Assembly: GCA_005889445.1 (NCBI GenBank)
Contig: VBGS01000125.1
Span: forward strand, 1-9,540
DNA length: 9,540 bases
Direction: 5' to 3'
Source: Chloroflexota bacterium
Lineage (GTDB): Bacteria; Chloroflexota; Limnocylindria; P2-11E
In this document: positions 1 through 6,859 of the stretch, piece after piece
How the letters are laid out: each line of letters begins with the position of its first letter
How positions within the stretch are numbered: position 1 is the first letter of the stretch
Position numbers and translations under genes: made by a program
Notes under the pieces: model-generated
What the model was told of the DNA's origin: nothing
Databases searched by the model: none
What the model saw: only the letters and a program-made list of their open reading frames with translations

Positions 1-84
1 TTCCTTCGCGGCGGCGAGCCGTACAAGTACGACCTCGGCGCACAGGAGCATTGGCTGCTGAGACTCGTGGCGGCGAGGCCGTGA
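1..84 (+). CDS. 3' end of a CelD/BcsL-type GNAT acetyltransferase (partial)
   Basis: An open frame enters from the left edge and ends at TGA 82-84, giving 27 residues. They begin FLRGGEPYKYDLGA, which I recognise as the C-terminal signature of GNAT_6 (CelD/BcsL, 'acetyltransferase involved in cellulose biosynthesis') proteins, where a form like FLRGDEPYKYRWGA is usual. Such proteins transfer acyl groups, often to polysaccharide or glycan substrates, in the cytoplasm. The catalytic part lies outside the window. The stop codon overlaps the GTG start of the next gene as GTGA (81-84), so the two are probably translationally coupled. The family call rests only on this short tail. Confidence 0.6.
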   Translation, partial: FLRGGEPYKYDLGAQEHWLLRLVAARP

Positions 85-1343
85 CCCGCCGCGTCGCGAT
101 GCTCTCGGTCCACGCGTGCCCGCTGGCGAAGCTGGGGGGCCGCGACTCCGGCGGCATGAACGTCTACGTGCGCGAGGTGGCGCGAAATCTTGGCGCCCGC
201 GGCATCGAGGTCGACGTGTTCACGCGCTGGCGCGAGAAAGACGACCCGCGGCTACAGGCACTCGGTCCGAACGGCCGGGTAATCCACATCGCTTCGGGTC
301 CGCTGGGCTACTGGCCGAAGATGGCCGTCTACGAGCACCTCGACGAGTTCACCGAGAAGCTCATCGAAGAGGTCGAGCGAGAGGGCCGCTCGTACGACAT
401 CATCCACGCGCACTACTGGCTTTCCGCCAAGGTCGCCCGCACGCTCGAGAAGCGCTGGAAGATCCCGGTCGTGCAGATGTTCCACACGCTCGGCCTCGTG
501 AAACGCGAGGTCCTGGACGAGGACATCGACGGTGAGAGCGACATCCGGGTCGACATCGAGCGCGAGGCGGTCCGGAAGTCCGCGGCGATCGTCGCGGCGA
601 GCGACATCGAGCTCGACGAGCTTCGTCGCCTCTACCGGGCCGATCCCTCCTGCGTCGCCGTGATCCCCTGCGGCGTCGATCCAGTCGTGTTCCATCCGGT
701 CCGTCAGGCCGACGCCAGAGAAAAGCTCGGCCGCGATCAATGCGAGCGCCTGATCCTCTTCGTCGGCCGGATCGAGCAGATCAAGGGAATCGACGTCCTC
801 CTGCGCGCCCTCGCGCTGCTCTTCTTCCGCCGGCCAGACCTGCGCAGCGAGATCTGCCTGCTCGTCGTCGGAGGAGCGCTCGATCCCGGCGACGATTCGC
901 CGGAGACGGAGAAGATCCTCGAGCTCCGCCGTCTCGTCCACGAACATCGCATGGAGGACAACGTCGCGTTCGTGGGATCGCGTGACCAGGAGGACCTCGC
1001 CCTCTATTACGCGGCTGCCGATCTGTGCGCCGTGCCGTCGCTCACAGAATCGTTCGGGCTCGTCGCCCTCGAGGCGATGGCGTGCGGCACGCCGGTGGTC
1101 GGCACCCGCGTCGGCGGACTGCAGACGGTGATCGAGGACGGCCGGTCCGGTCTGCTCGTGCCCGCGGGCGACTATCAGGCGCTCGCCGAGGCGATGACGC
1201 AGGTGCTCACCGATTCGCGACTGCGCCTGCATCTCGCGCATGGCGCGCGCGAGCGCGCGGAGGAGTTCACCTGGCAACGAGTCGGCGATCGCATCGTCGA
1301 TCTCTACGATCGGATCCTCGAGGGACGCGCGGTGGGGACCTGA
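81..1343 (+). CDS. GT4-family glycosyltransferase, MshA-like
   Basis: Retaining glycosyltransferase of the GT-B fold, family GT4, 420 residues, the usual length. The N-terminal acceptor domain shows GGMNVYVRE (24-32) and HAHYWLS (109-115). The C-terminal nucleotide-sugar domain shows IPCGVD (195-200), FVGRIEQIKG (227-236) and PSLTESFGLVALEAMACGTP (319-338), with the E-x7-E pair at E323 and E331. The closest families I can name are MshA (GlcNAc transfer to inositol phosphate in mycothiol synthesis) and sucrose-phosphate-synthase-like enzymes; donor and acceptor cannot be read from sequence. I chose GTG 81 because it overlaps the preceding stop as GTGA and gives the normal N-terminus just before VAMLSVH. 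An in-frame TTG at 51 would run into the upstream gene. The stop overlaps the next ATG (TGATG), so all three genes form one operon. Confidence 0.9.
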   Translation: MTRRVAMLSVHACPLAKLGGRDSGGMNVYVREVARNLGARGIEVDVFTRWREKDDPRLQALGPNGRVIHIASGPLGYWPKMAVYEHLDEFTEKLIEEVEREGRSYDIIHAHYWLSAKVARTLEKRWKIPVVQMFHTLGLVKREVLDEDIDGESDIRVDIEREAVRKSAAIVAASDIELDELRRLYRADPSCVAVIPCGVDPVVFHPVRQADAREKLGRDQCERLILFVGRIEQIKGIDVLLRALALLFFRRPDLRSEICLLVVGGALDPGDDSPETEKILELRRLVHEHRMEDNVAFVGSRDQEDLALYYAAADLCAVPSLTESFGLVALEAMACGTPVVGTRVGGLQTVIEDGRSGLLVPAGDYQALAEAMTQVLTDSRLRLHLAHGARERAEEFTWQRVGDRIVDLYDRILEGRAVGT

Positions 1344-2041
1344 TGGCGGATGCGTTCACGATGCCCAAGCGGGCCATGGCGATCTTCGCGCACCCGGACG
1401 ACGTGGACTTCGGATGCTCGGGCACGCTGGCGACATGGATCGCGGCTGCCGGCACGCACGTCACGTACTGCGTCATCACGAGCGGGCAGAAGGGAACGCA
1501 CGACCCGAAGATGACCCCCGAGCAAATGGCCGAGATCCGCCAGCGCGAGCAGCGCGCCGCGGGCGAGGCGATCGGCGTGAAGGAGTTCGTCTTCCTCGGC
1601 CGGCAGGACGGCGAGCTCGAACGCACGATGGAGCTGCGCGCGGAGGTCTGCCTTGTCATCCGGACGCACAAGCCCGAGGTCGTGTTCACCAACGATCCGT
1701 GGGGCCACTACCAAACGCATCCCGATCATCGGGTCGCCGGCTGGAGCGCTCTCGATGGGGTGATCGCCGCGCGCGACCATCTCTTCTTCCCCGAGCAGCT
1801 GACCGGCGGGCTCAAGCACCATCGCGTCTCGCGCATGCTCCTGTTCGGCACGCGCGATCCGAACATCTGGTTCGACATCAGCGGCGGGATCGAGGGGAAG
1901 ATCGCGGCGCTGCGGGCGCACCGGAGCCAGGTCGGCGGACGCCGCGGATTCGCCGAACGGATGCGATGGTGGGCGAAGAGCACCGGGTCGACCTGGAATC
2001 TCCCCGCCGCCGAGGCCTTCCGCTACATCGAGCTGGCCTGA
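1343..2041 (+). CDS. PIG-L / LmbE family deacetylase
   Basis: Zinc-dependent N-deacetylase of the PIG-L/LmbE family, 232 residues, a normal length. The N-terminal metal motif AHPDD is at 16-20 and follows the expected hydrophobic strand. SGQKGTHDP (47-55) matches the common SGDKGT segment of the family, and the C-terminal histidine motif HPDH is at 126-129. Family members remove acetyl groups from GlcNAc-type sugars, including GlcNAc-inositol (MshB), GlcNAc-malate (BshB) and GlcNAc-PI. ATG 1343 overlaps the glycosyltransferase stop (TGATG) and has GGGGA five bases upstream. A GT4 enzyme followed directly by this deacetylase is the order expected for making a glycoside and then freeing its amine, with the GNAT upstream perhaps acylating a glycan. 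The true substrate is unknown. The stop codon lies in the loop of a strong hairpin. Confidence 0.92.
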   Translation: MADAFTMPKRAMAIFAHPDDVDFGCSGTLATWIAAAGTHVTYCVITSGQKGTHDPKMTPEQMAEIRQREQRAAGEAIGVKEFVFLGRQDGELERTMELRAEVCLVIRTHKPEVVFTNDPWGHYQTHPDHRVAGWSALDGVIAARDHLFFPEQLTGGLKHHRVSRMLLFGTRDPNIWFDISGGIEGKIAALRAHRSQVGGRRGFAERMRWWAKSTGSTWNLPAAEAFRYIELA

Positions 2042-2049
2042 GCCAGCTC
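2030..2049. terminator. Perfect hairpin at the deacetylase stop, possible two-way terminator
   Basis: GAGCTGGC (2030-2037) and GCCAGCTC (2042-2049) form a perfect 8-bp stem around a CTGA loop that contains the TGA stop of the deacetylase gene. It lies exactly between two convergent genes whose stops are 14 bases apart, where a two-way terminator is expected. No T-run follows on either strand, so it is not a classical intrinsic terminator. It could slow polymerase or protect 3' ends. Confidence 0.5.
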
Positions 2050-2055
2050 CTGCTC

Positions 2056-2835
2056 CTAGGCGATCGCGGCGAGCACGTCGCCGATCCGCACCTCGTCGGC
2101 GATCCATCGATCTCCAGTGGGGGCGAGCCGCATGATCCGCTGGACCTGGGTGATCCAGCGCATGCCGACGACCTGACGCTGCAGCTCCCCGGCCTGTTCG
2201 TACAACCGCAGCTCCGCGGCGCGATCGCGCTCGGCCTCGAGGGCACGGATCACCCGGTCGAGCGCGTCAGAGTCTCCCTCAAGCACGGCGACGACGCCGG
2301 CGACGAGCGCGCCGAGATCGGCCTCCGAGATGCCGCGTCGTCGCGCGAGGTCGCGCTGCAGCGTTCCGAGCTCGGCCGTCGGCCGGCAGAAGTGCAGCGG
2401 GAAGAGACGCGCGAGCGCGGACGCCGCGGCGAGCGTGGGTGCCCATCCAAGATACGGACCGAAGTGACGGATCCTCGGATCCAGCTCGACCACGGCAGCG
2501 ACGGAGGGCGGGGCCATCGCGACGCGGACGCCGACGACGACTTCGCTGCCCTGCGTGCGGTTGAAAGGCGGATCCAAGCGCTCGAGCAGCACACGCTCGA
2601 GCAGCGCGGCCTCATGCTCTGAGGCCGCGGGAGCGGCGACGATGCGTCGCACTCGCCGCACCATCCCCCGAAGGCCAGGCCGGTCGAGCCCCGCGGACCA
2701 GTAGCTGCGCACGCGCGACCGAAGCGCCGACGCGCGTCCGACGTAGAGCAGCCGGCGACGCCCATCGAGGAGGAGATACACACCGGGCGCCGCGGGGAGA
2801 TCGGCGAGCCGATCGGGAACCATCGAAAGCATCAC
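2056..2835 (-). CDS. GIY-YIG nuclease with UVR motif, short UvrC/Cho-like protein
   Basis: Resembles the N-terminal half of excinuclease UvrC. PGVY (17-20) and LYVGRASALRSRVRSY (30-45) form the GIY-YIG core with its arginines. EHEAALLE (73-80) supplies the metal-binding glutamate and PFN (90-92) the conserved asparagine. HFGPYLGWAP (124-133) and LFPLHFC (144-150) match the UvrC region after the nuclease. A UVR-like helix pair that binds UvrB in UvrC lies at about 195-227. At 259 residues it lacks the RNase H-like second nuclease and the helix-hairpin-helix tail, as in E. coli Cho. It would be expected to make a 3' incision in nucleotide excision repair, perhaps with UvrB. GTG 2835 is taken as start; ATG 2832 and ATG 2823 are close alternatives and none has a clear ribosome binding site. 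It sits 22 bases downstream of purH on the same strand. Confidence 0.85.
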   Translation of the reverse strand: MMLSMVPDRLADLPAAPGVYLLLDGRRRLLYVGRASALRSRVRSYWSAGLDRPGLRGMVRRVRRIVAAPAASEHEAALLERVLLERLDPPFNRTQGSEVVVGVRVAMAPPSVAAVVELDPRIRHFGPYLGWAPTLAAASALARLFPLHFCRPTAELGTLQRDLARRRGISEADLGALVAGVVAVLEGDSDALDRVIRALEAERDRAAELRLYEQAGELQRQVVGMRWITQVQRIMRLAPTGDRWIADEVRIGDVLAAIA

Positions 2836-2843
2836 ACGCGAGG

Positions 2844-2861
2844 CTAGCGCGACCGCGCTAG
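2844..2861. terminator. Hairpin embedding the purH stop codon
   Basis: CTAGCGC (2844-2850) and GCGCTAG (2855-2861) pair perfectly around a GACC loop. The purH TAG stop (2860-2858) lies inside the stem, and the hairpin ends 9 bases before the GTG start of the UvrC-like gene. With no T-run it may be a weak terminator, a transcript-end stabiliser, or a structure that limits translation of the downstream gene. Confidence 0.4.
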
Positions 2862-4447
2862 TGCTTGAAGTGGCGCCGTCCGGTGAAGAGCATCGCCATC
2901 CGGTTCTTGTTGGCCGTGTCGATCATCATCGCGTCGCGGATCGAGCCGCCCGGCTGGATGATCGCGGTCACGCCCGCGCGGGCCGCGACCTCGATGCCGT
3001 CGGGGAACGGGAAATACGCGTCCGATGCCATGACGGCGAGCCGCGCGTTCTCCCCCGCCTTGCGGACCGCGGTCTCGACGGCGACCACCCGGGAGGTCTG
3101 GCCGGGCCCGAGGCCGACCGTCGCGAGCCCCTTGGCGAGGACGATCGCGTTCGAGGTCACGTGCTTCACGCAGCGCCATGCGAAGAGCAAGTCCGTGAGC
3201 TCCTCGAGCGTCGGGCTGCGCTCGGTGACGACCTTGAACGACCCCTCGTCCGCCGCGGACTCATCCGGCGTCTGCACGAGCATGCCCCCGGCGACGCGCT
3301 TGAAGTCGAAGGCCGCGCCGTCCCTACGGACGAGCTTGCCGCCGACGATCGCCGACCCGGGGACCGCGATGATCTCAAGGTTACGCCGCTGCCGGAGGAT
3401 CGGGAGCGCCTCGTCCTCATATCCCTGCGCGATGATCGGCGCGTAGAACGTCCCCTCCATCGCCTCCGCGAGCTCGCGTCCGACGATCCGGTTCGCGCCG
3501 ACGATGCCCCCGAACGCGGAGACCGAGTCGCACATGAACGCGCGACGATATGCCTTGGTGATCTCGTTGTCCGACGCGACGCCCGACGGGTTCTGATGCT
3601 TGATGATCGCGACGGTCGGCTGGGGGAAATCGGTCGCGATGCGCCAGGCCGCGTTGATGTCGAGCATGTTGTTGAAGCTCGTCGCCTTGCCGTGGATCTG
3701 CTGCATCGCGGTCATCGCGCCTTCCTCGCCGCGGACCGCATAGAACGCCGCTTGCTGATGCGGGTTCTCCCCGTAGCGAAGGTCGCGCACCTTCCGCAGC
3801 GACAGCGCCATCTCGTCCGGGAACTGCAGGCCCGCCTCCCCCGCGAAACGTGACGCGATCGCGGCGTCGTAAGCGGCGGTGTGCGAGAAGGCCTCGGCAG
3901 CGAGGATGCGGCGCGTCTCGAGTGAGACCTCGCCACGTTGCTTGAGCTCGTCGAGGACGGCGCCGTAGCGCTCGGGGCGCGATACCACGACGACGTGATC
4001 GTGATTCTTCGCACCCGCGCGCAGCAGGGTGACGCCGCCGATGTCGATCTGCTCGAGAAGCATCGTCCCGCTCTTACCGGTGGCCGCGCTTTCAGCGAAC
4101 GGGTAGAGATTGACGACGACCATGTCGATCGGCTCGATGCCCTCGCGCGCGAGCTCGTCCGTGTGGGTTGGATCATCGCGCCGAGCGAGCAGCGCGGCGT
4201 GGATCTTGGGGTGCAACGTCTTCACCCGACCGCCGAGCAGCGCTGGCTGGCCGGTCACGTCTTCGACGGAACGCGCGCTGATCCCGTCCGCGGCGAGCTC
4301 GGCGCGCGTCCCATCGGTGGCGATCAATTCCCAACCGAGGCCACGTAATCCGCGCGCGAACGCGACGAGACCGGTGCGATCAGAGACAGAGAGGAGGGCT
4401 CGCAGCGCGGCTAGTATACCGAGTCCATGCCCTTCGATCCCCAGCAC
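2858..4447 (-). CDS. purH: Bifunctional AICAR transformylase / IMP cyclohydrolase PurH
   Basis: Carries out the last two steps of de novo purine synthesis: formylation of AICAR with 10-formyl-THF, then ring closure to IMP, in the cytosol. The N-terminal MGS-like cyclohydrolase domain holds KTLHPKIHA (76-84). The transformylase domain shows LRYGENPHQ (223-231), the catalytic KHQNPSG (283-289), GPGQTSR (447-453) and QPGGSIRD (498-505). The C-terminus FTGRRHFKH is the normal family end, so the gene is complete. Coordinates use the first standard start, ATG 4447. However, homologues begin about MRALLSVSD, which corresponds here to CTG 4405, and a TATACT -10 box lies at 4418-4413, downstream of that ATG. 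The real start is therefore probably CTG 4405 on a leaderless mRNA. It diverges from a small membrane protein gene and is followed by the UvrC-like gene. Confidence 0.96.
   Translation of the reverse strand: MLGIEGHGLGILAALRALLSVSDRTGLVAFARGLRGLGWELIATDGTRAELAADGISARSVEDVTGQPALLGGRVKTLHPKIHAALLARRDDPTHTDELAREGIEPIDMVVVNLYPFAESAATGKSGTMLLEQIDIGGVTLLRAGAKNHDHVVVVSRPERYGAVLDELKQRGEVSLETRRILAAEAFSHTAAYDAAIASRFAGEAGLQFPDEMALSLRKVRDLRYGENPHQQAAFYAVRGEEGAMTAMQQIHGKATSFNNMLDINAAWRIATDFPQPTVAIIKHQNPSGVASDNEITKAYRRAFMCDSVSAFGGIVGANRIVGRELAEAMEGTFYAPIIAQGYEDEALPILRQRRNLEIIAVPGSAIVGGKLVRRDGAAFDFKRVAGGMLVQTPDESAADEGSFKVVTERSPTLEELTDLLFAWRCVKHVTSNAIVLAKGLATVGLGPGQTSRVVAVETAVRKAGENARLAVMASDAYFPFPDGIEVAARAGVTAIIQPGGSIRDAMMIDTANKNRMAMLFTGRRHFKH
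4411..4420. promoter_or_regulatory. Overlapping divergent -10 boxes for purH and the membrane protein gene
   Basis: The 10-base segment CTAGTATACC reads TAGTAT (4412-4417) on the plus strand, nine bases before ATG 4427. It reads TATACT (4418-4413) on the minus strand, seven bases before CTG 4405 of purH. Both fit TANNNT boxes at the distance seen for leaderless mRNAs, and they share five base pairs, so polymerase probably cannot use both at once. No good TTGACA -35 box is visible for either. A run of seven A on the minus strand (4465-4459) would fall near -55 of the purH start, where an UP element could act. Confidence 0.55.
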
Positions 4448-4819
4448 TTCATCGATCGTTTTTTTCAGCCGTTCAACACCGAGTCGCGATTCTGGTGGCC
4501 CGCCGTGATCGCCATGCTGGTCGCGCTGGTCGCCAATATTGTTTGGTACAACTGGCGAACGCGCACGGCGCCTCCGCCCGAGCTTGGCGTTCGACCGTGG
4601 GCTTTCTGGACGAACGTCGTGTTCATCATCTGGATGCTCGTCTTGCTCATCGCGAAGGCGCCATTTTTCTTCATCGCCTTCTCGGTGATCGCCAACATCG
4701 CGCTTCTGATCTACATGTACTGGTTCTACCTCCCGCCACGTGAAGCCGCATACCAGCGTGAGGAGCGCCGCCGCGCCTACTTCCCCCAGCCAGCCCGTCG
4801 GAAGAGACGCCGCCGTTAG
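4427..4819 (+). CDS. Small three-helix membrane protein with a basic tail, function unknown
   Basis: I do not recognise a family. The 130 residues hold three hydrophobic helices at about 23-41, 58-77 and 79-101, rich in Trp and Phe (FWWPAVIAM, FWTNVVFIIWM). The connecting loop after helix 1 carries three Arg, and the last residues are RRKRRRR. By the positive-inside rule the tail and first loop are cytoplasmic and the N-terminus external. The tail could touch phospholipid headgroups or nucleic acid. ATG 4427 has no ribosome binding site but has TAGTAT nine bases upstream, suggesting a leaderless transcript. A T7 run at 4459-4465 encodes Phe codons and is the only long homopolymer noticed. The TAG stop overlaps the stop of the convergent acylphosphatase gene. 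Confidence 0.8.
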   Translation: MPFDPQHFIDRFFQPFNTESRFWWPAVIAMLVALVANIVWYNWRTRTAPPPELGVRPWAFWTNVVFIIWMLVLLIAKAPFFFIAFSVIANIALLIYMYWFYLPPREAAYQREERRRAYFPQPARRKRRRR

Positions 4820-5100
4820 TCGGCAGGCCCCCAGCTCACATCGAAAGTCGCGTAGCGCTGGTCGCCCGCTGCGTCCGCGCGCTCCACGGCGTCCACCTCC
4901 GCCGCGCGCGGCCCGCGCCAGAGCCAGTGCTCGAACGCGGCAAGCGCGTCATCCGGACCCTCTGCGACGACGCCGACCGCGGCGTCCGACCGGTTCCAGA
5001 CCCGACCGGTAAGACCGAGACGCCGACCTTCCTGCGCGGCCATCGCTCGGAAATTCACGCCCTGAACGATGCCGCGCACGATGAAGCGGGCACGACTCAC
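4816..5100 (-). CDS. acyP: Acylphosphatase
   Basis: Small alpha/beta enzyme that hydrolyses acyl phosphates such as carbamoyl phosphate and 1,3-bisphosphoglycerate; 94 residues, the usual size. The phosphate-binding loop is VQGVNFR (13-19), with Arg 19 as the catalytic arginine. The usual VQGVGFR or VQGVFFR has Asn in the variable place here. The catalytic asparagine follows in GRVWNRSD (33-40). The C-terminal strand ATFDVSW also fits. GTG 5100 is chosen because it begins exactly where the family begins and overlaps the polX stop as GTGA (5100-5097), implying coupled translation. A longer in-frame extension inside polX is not expected to be real. No functional link between acylphosphatase and PolX is known to me, so the pairing may be only operonic convenience. 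Confidence 0.92.
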   Translation of the reverse strand: MSRARFIVRGIVQGVNFRAMAAQEGRRLGLTGRVWNRSDAAVGVVAEGPDDALAAFEHWLWRGPRAAEVDAVERADAAGDQRYATFDVSWGPAD

Positions 5101-6848
5101 GGCCGCTTCTTGCGCGAGGCGAGCATCGCATCGAGGCCACGCGCGTTCGCGATCGGCGTCACACTCGCCCATCCGCGTCGTGCCGTGCCGGCCGCCAGAT
5201 CCATCCACTCCAGCTCCTCGATCGCGTGCGCGTCGGAGTTCAGGACGAGCGTCGCTCCGTGGTCGATCGCCTTGCGTATCCAGGTATCCGGCAGGTCGAG
5301 CCGCTCCGGTCCGCCGTTGACCTCGATCCACGTACCGGTCTGGGTCGCCGCGGCGATCAGCGCATCGAGATCGATCGCGTGGGGCTCGCGCTTCTCGAGC
5401 AGCCGCCCCGTGGGGTGCGAGACCGCGGTCACGAGCGGATGGCGCATCGCGCCCGTCACGCGCGCGGTCATCTGCTCGCGGGTCTGCGCGAAGGACGAGT
5501 GGACCGATGCGCTGACGATGTCGAACCTGGCCAGGATCTCGTCGGGGTAGTCGAGCTTCCCGTTCGCGCGGATGTCGACCTCCGTGCCGACGAGGATGCG
5601 AAACGGAGCGAGCTCGGCATTCAGCTTGGCCGCCTCGGTCATACGGGCCGCGATGCGCTCCGGACTCAGCCCGTTCGTCATCCCGAGTCCGGGTGAGTGA
5701 TCGGTGACCGCGAGGTACGCGTACCCCTTGGCCTTGGCCCGGCGGGCCATGTCGACGAGGGGATCGCGCCCGTCGGTCCAGTTCGTGTGCGTATGCAGGT
5801 CGCCGCGGATGTCCGAGACCCGCACGAGCGTTGGCAGGCGGTGTTCGCGCGCTGCGTCGATCTCGCCACGGTCCTCGCGCAGCTCCGGAGGGATCCAGTC
5901 CATCTCGAGGGCGGCATAGACGTCTTCCTCGGTCGCCGAGGCGATCTCCTGACCACGCGCCTCGGCGCCGACCCGGTAGAGACCGTATTCGTTCAGCAGG
6001 AGCTTCCGCCGCAGGGCGATCCCCCGCAGGCGGACGTTGTGCTCCTTGGAGCCGGTGAAGTACAGGAGCGCGGCGCCGTAGGCGCTCGGCGAAACCACGC
6101 GCAGATCGATCTGCAGCCCCCGACCGACGACCACCGACGATTTCGTGTCGCCCTGCGCGAGGATCCGTTCGACGGTCGGAGCAGCGACGAACGCGGCCAT
6201 GATCGGCGCGGCCGCATCGGAGGCCACCACGAGGTCGACGTCTCCGATCGTCTCGCGATAGCGGCGGAGGCTCCCCGCGATCGCGATCCGCTCGAGCCCG
6301 GTCCGTTCTCGCAGGTACGCGACCATCTCATCCGCGGCCGCGCGCGCCTCGTGAAGCAGCGAACGTCCGGTCCGCTGCTTGAGCGCGGCGATCGACCTCA
6401 GGATGTTCTCCTCGGTCTTCGCCTGGATCTTCGGCAGCTGCTGAAGCCGGTGGTCGCGCGCGGCCTCTTCGAGCTCTTCGATCGTCGTGATCTTCAAGTT
6501 GTCGTAGATGATCCGTGCGGTCGCCGGTCCCACCCCGGGGACGCGAAGGAGCGTGAGGAGCCCCGGCGGGACAGCCGCCTGCAGCTCGGCGTATCGCTTC
6601 GAGGTGCCGGTCGTGACGAGCTGCTCGATCGCTTCAGCGACCGCGGGTCCGACCCTGGGAATCTCCCTGAGGCGCTTTTCCGCGACGAGCTTGGTCAGGG
6701 GCTCGCGCAGGTCGCGGATGGAGCGGGCGGCGGCGCGATAGGTGACGGCACGAAAGACGTTCTCGCCCTTGAGCTCGATGAGGTCGCCGATCTCGTCGAG
6801 GACATCCGCGATCGCATCGTTGCCTACGGCTAACGCATCGAGGGGCAC
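5097..6848 (-). CDS. polX: DNA polymerase/3'-5' exonuclease PolX
   Basis: Bacterial family X DNA polymerase for gap filling in base-excision and end-joining-type repair; 583 residues, about the usual 570-580. The order is an 8-kDa-like N-terminus (GDLIELKGENVFRA, 21-34), helix-hairpin-helix segments (RVGPAVAEAI 65-74; VPGVGPATAR 103-112), the nucleotidyltransferase core with AGSLRR (191-196), GDVDLV (202-207; D203 and D205) and the third Asp at IDLR (247-250), then FTGSKEHN (264-271). A PHP domain follows with DLHTHTNWTDG (350-360), VTDHS (381-385), GTEVDI (421-426), SHPTGR (477-482) and NSDAH (537-541), the metal ligands of its 3'-5' exonuclease. The start is GTG 6848; no strong ribosome binding site is seen. 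It was ancestrally 11 bases after the XRE-TPR stop, but a tandem duplication now separates them. Confidence 0.97.
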   Translation of the reverse strand: MPLDALAVGNDAIADVLDEIGDLIELKGENVFRAVTYRAAARSIRDLREPLTKLVAEKRLREIPRVGPAVAEAIEQLVTTGTSKRYAELQAAVPPGLLTLLRVPGVGPATARIIYDNLKITTIEELEEAARDHRLQQLPKIQAKTEENILRSIAALKQRTGRSLLHEARAAADEMVAYLRERTGLERIAIAGSLRRYRETIGDVDLVVASDAAAPIMAAFVAAPTVERILAQGDTKSSVVVGRGLQIDLRVVSPSAYGAALLYFTGSKEHNVRLRGIALRRKLLLNEYGLYRVGAEARGQEIASATEEDVYAALEMDWIPPELREDRGEIDAAREHRLPTLVRVSDIRGDLHTHTNWTDGRDPLVDMARRAKAKGYAYLAVTDHSPGLGMTNGLSPERIAARMTEAAKLNAELAPFRILVGTEVDIRANGKLDYPDEILARFDIVSASVHSSFAQTREQMTARVTGAMRHPLVTAVSHPTGRLLEKREPHAIDLDALIAAATQTGTWIEVNGGPERLDLPDTWIRKAIDHGATLVLNSDAHAIEELEWMDLAAGTARRGWASVTPIANARGLDAMLASRKKRP

Positions 6849-6859
6849 GCCTGGGGATG

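Noticed and set aside
252..1277. Long minus-strand open frame opposite the glycosyltransferase gene
   Set aside because: It mirrors a well-supported GT4 gene and has the Arg/Asp/Leu-rich composition of an antisense frame in high-GC DNA, with no recognisable motif.
81..2041. Firm assignment of the GT4 and deacetylase as MshA and MshB of mycothiol synthesis
   Set aside because: Both families serve many glycan pathways, no cysteine ligase or MshD is visible here, and the upstream GNAT looks CelD-like.
1240..2622. 460-codon plus-strand frame spanning the deacetylase and the UvrC-like gene
   Set aside because: It crosses two real genes in wrong frames, including the antisense of the nuclease gene, and its translation is Arg/Ala/Gly-rich without any motif.
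2861..3853. 330-codon plus-strand frame opposite purH
   Set aside because: Antisense shadow of purH; composition dominated by Arg, Asp and Leu, no start signal or family resemblance.
4459..4465. T7 run as a programmed frameshift site
   Set aside because: The frame continues normally through it with sensible residues and helices, and no alternative product is apparent; I mention it only as a possible UP element on the other strand.
5697..6833. 378-codon plus-strand frame opposite polX
   Set aside because: Antisense shadow of the polymerase gene; its end is also repeated near 7221 only because of the tandem duplication.
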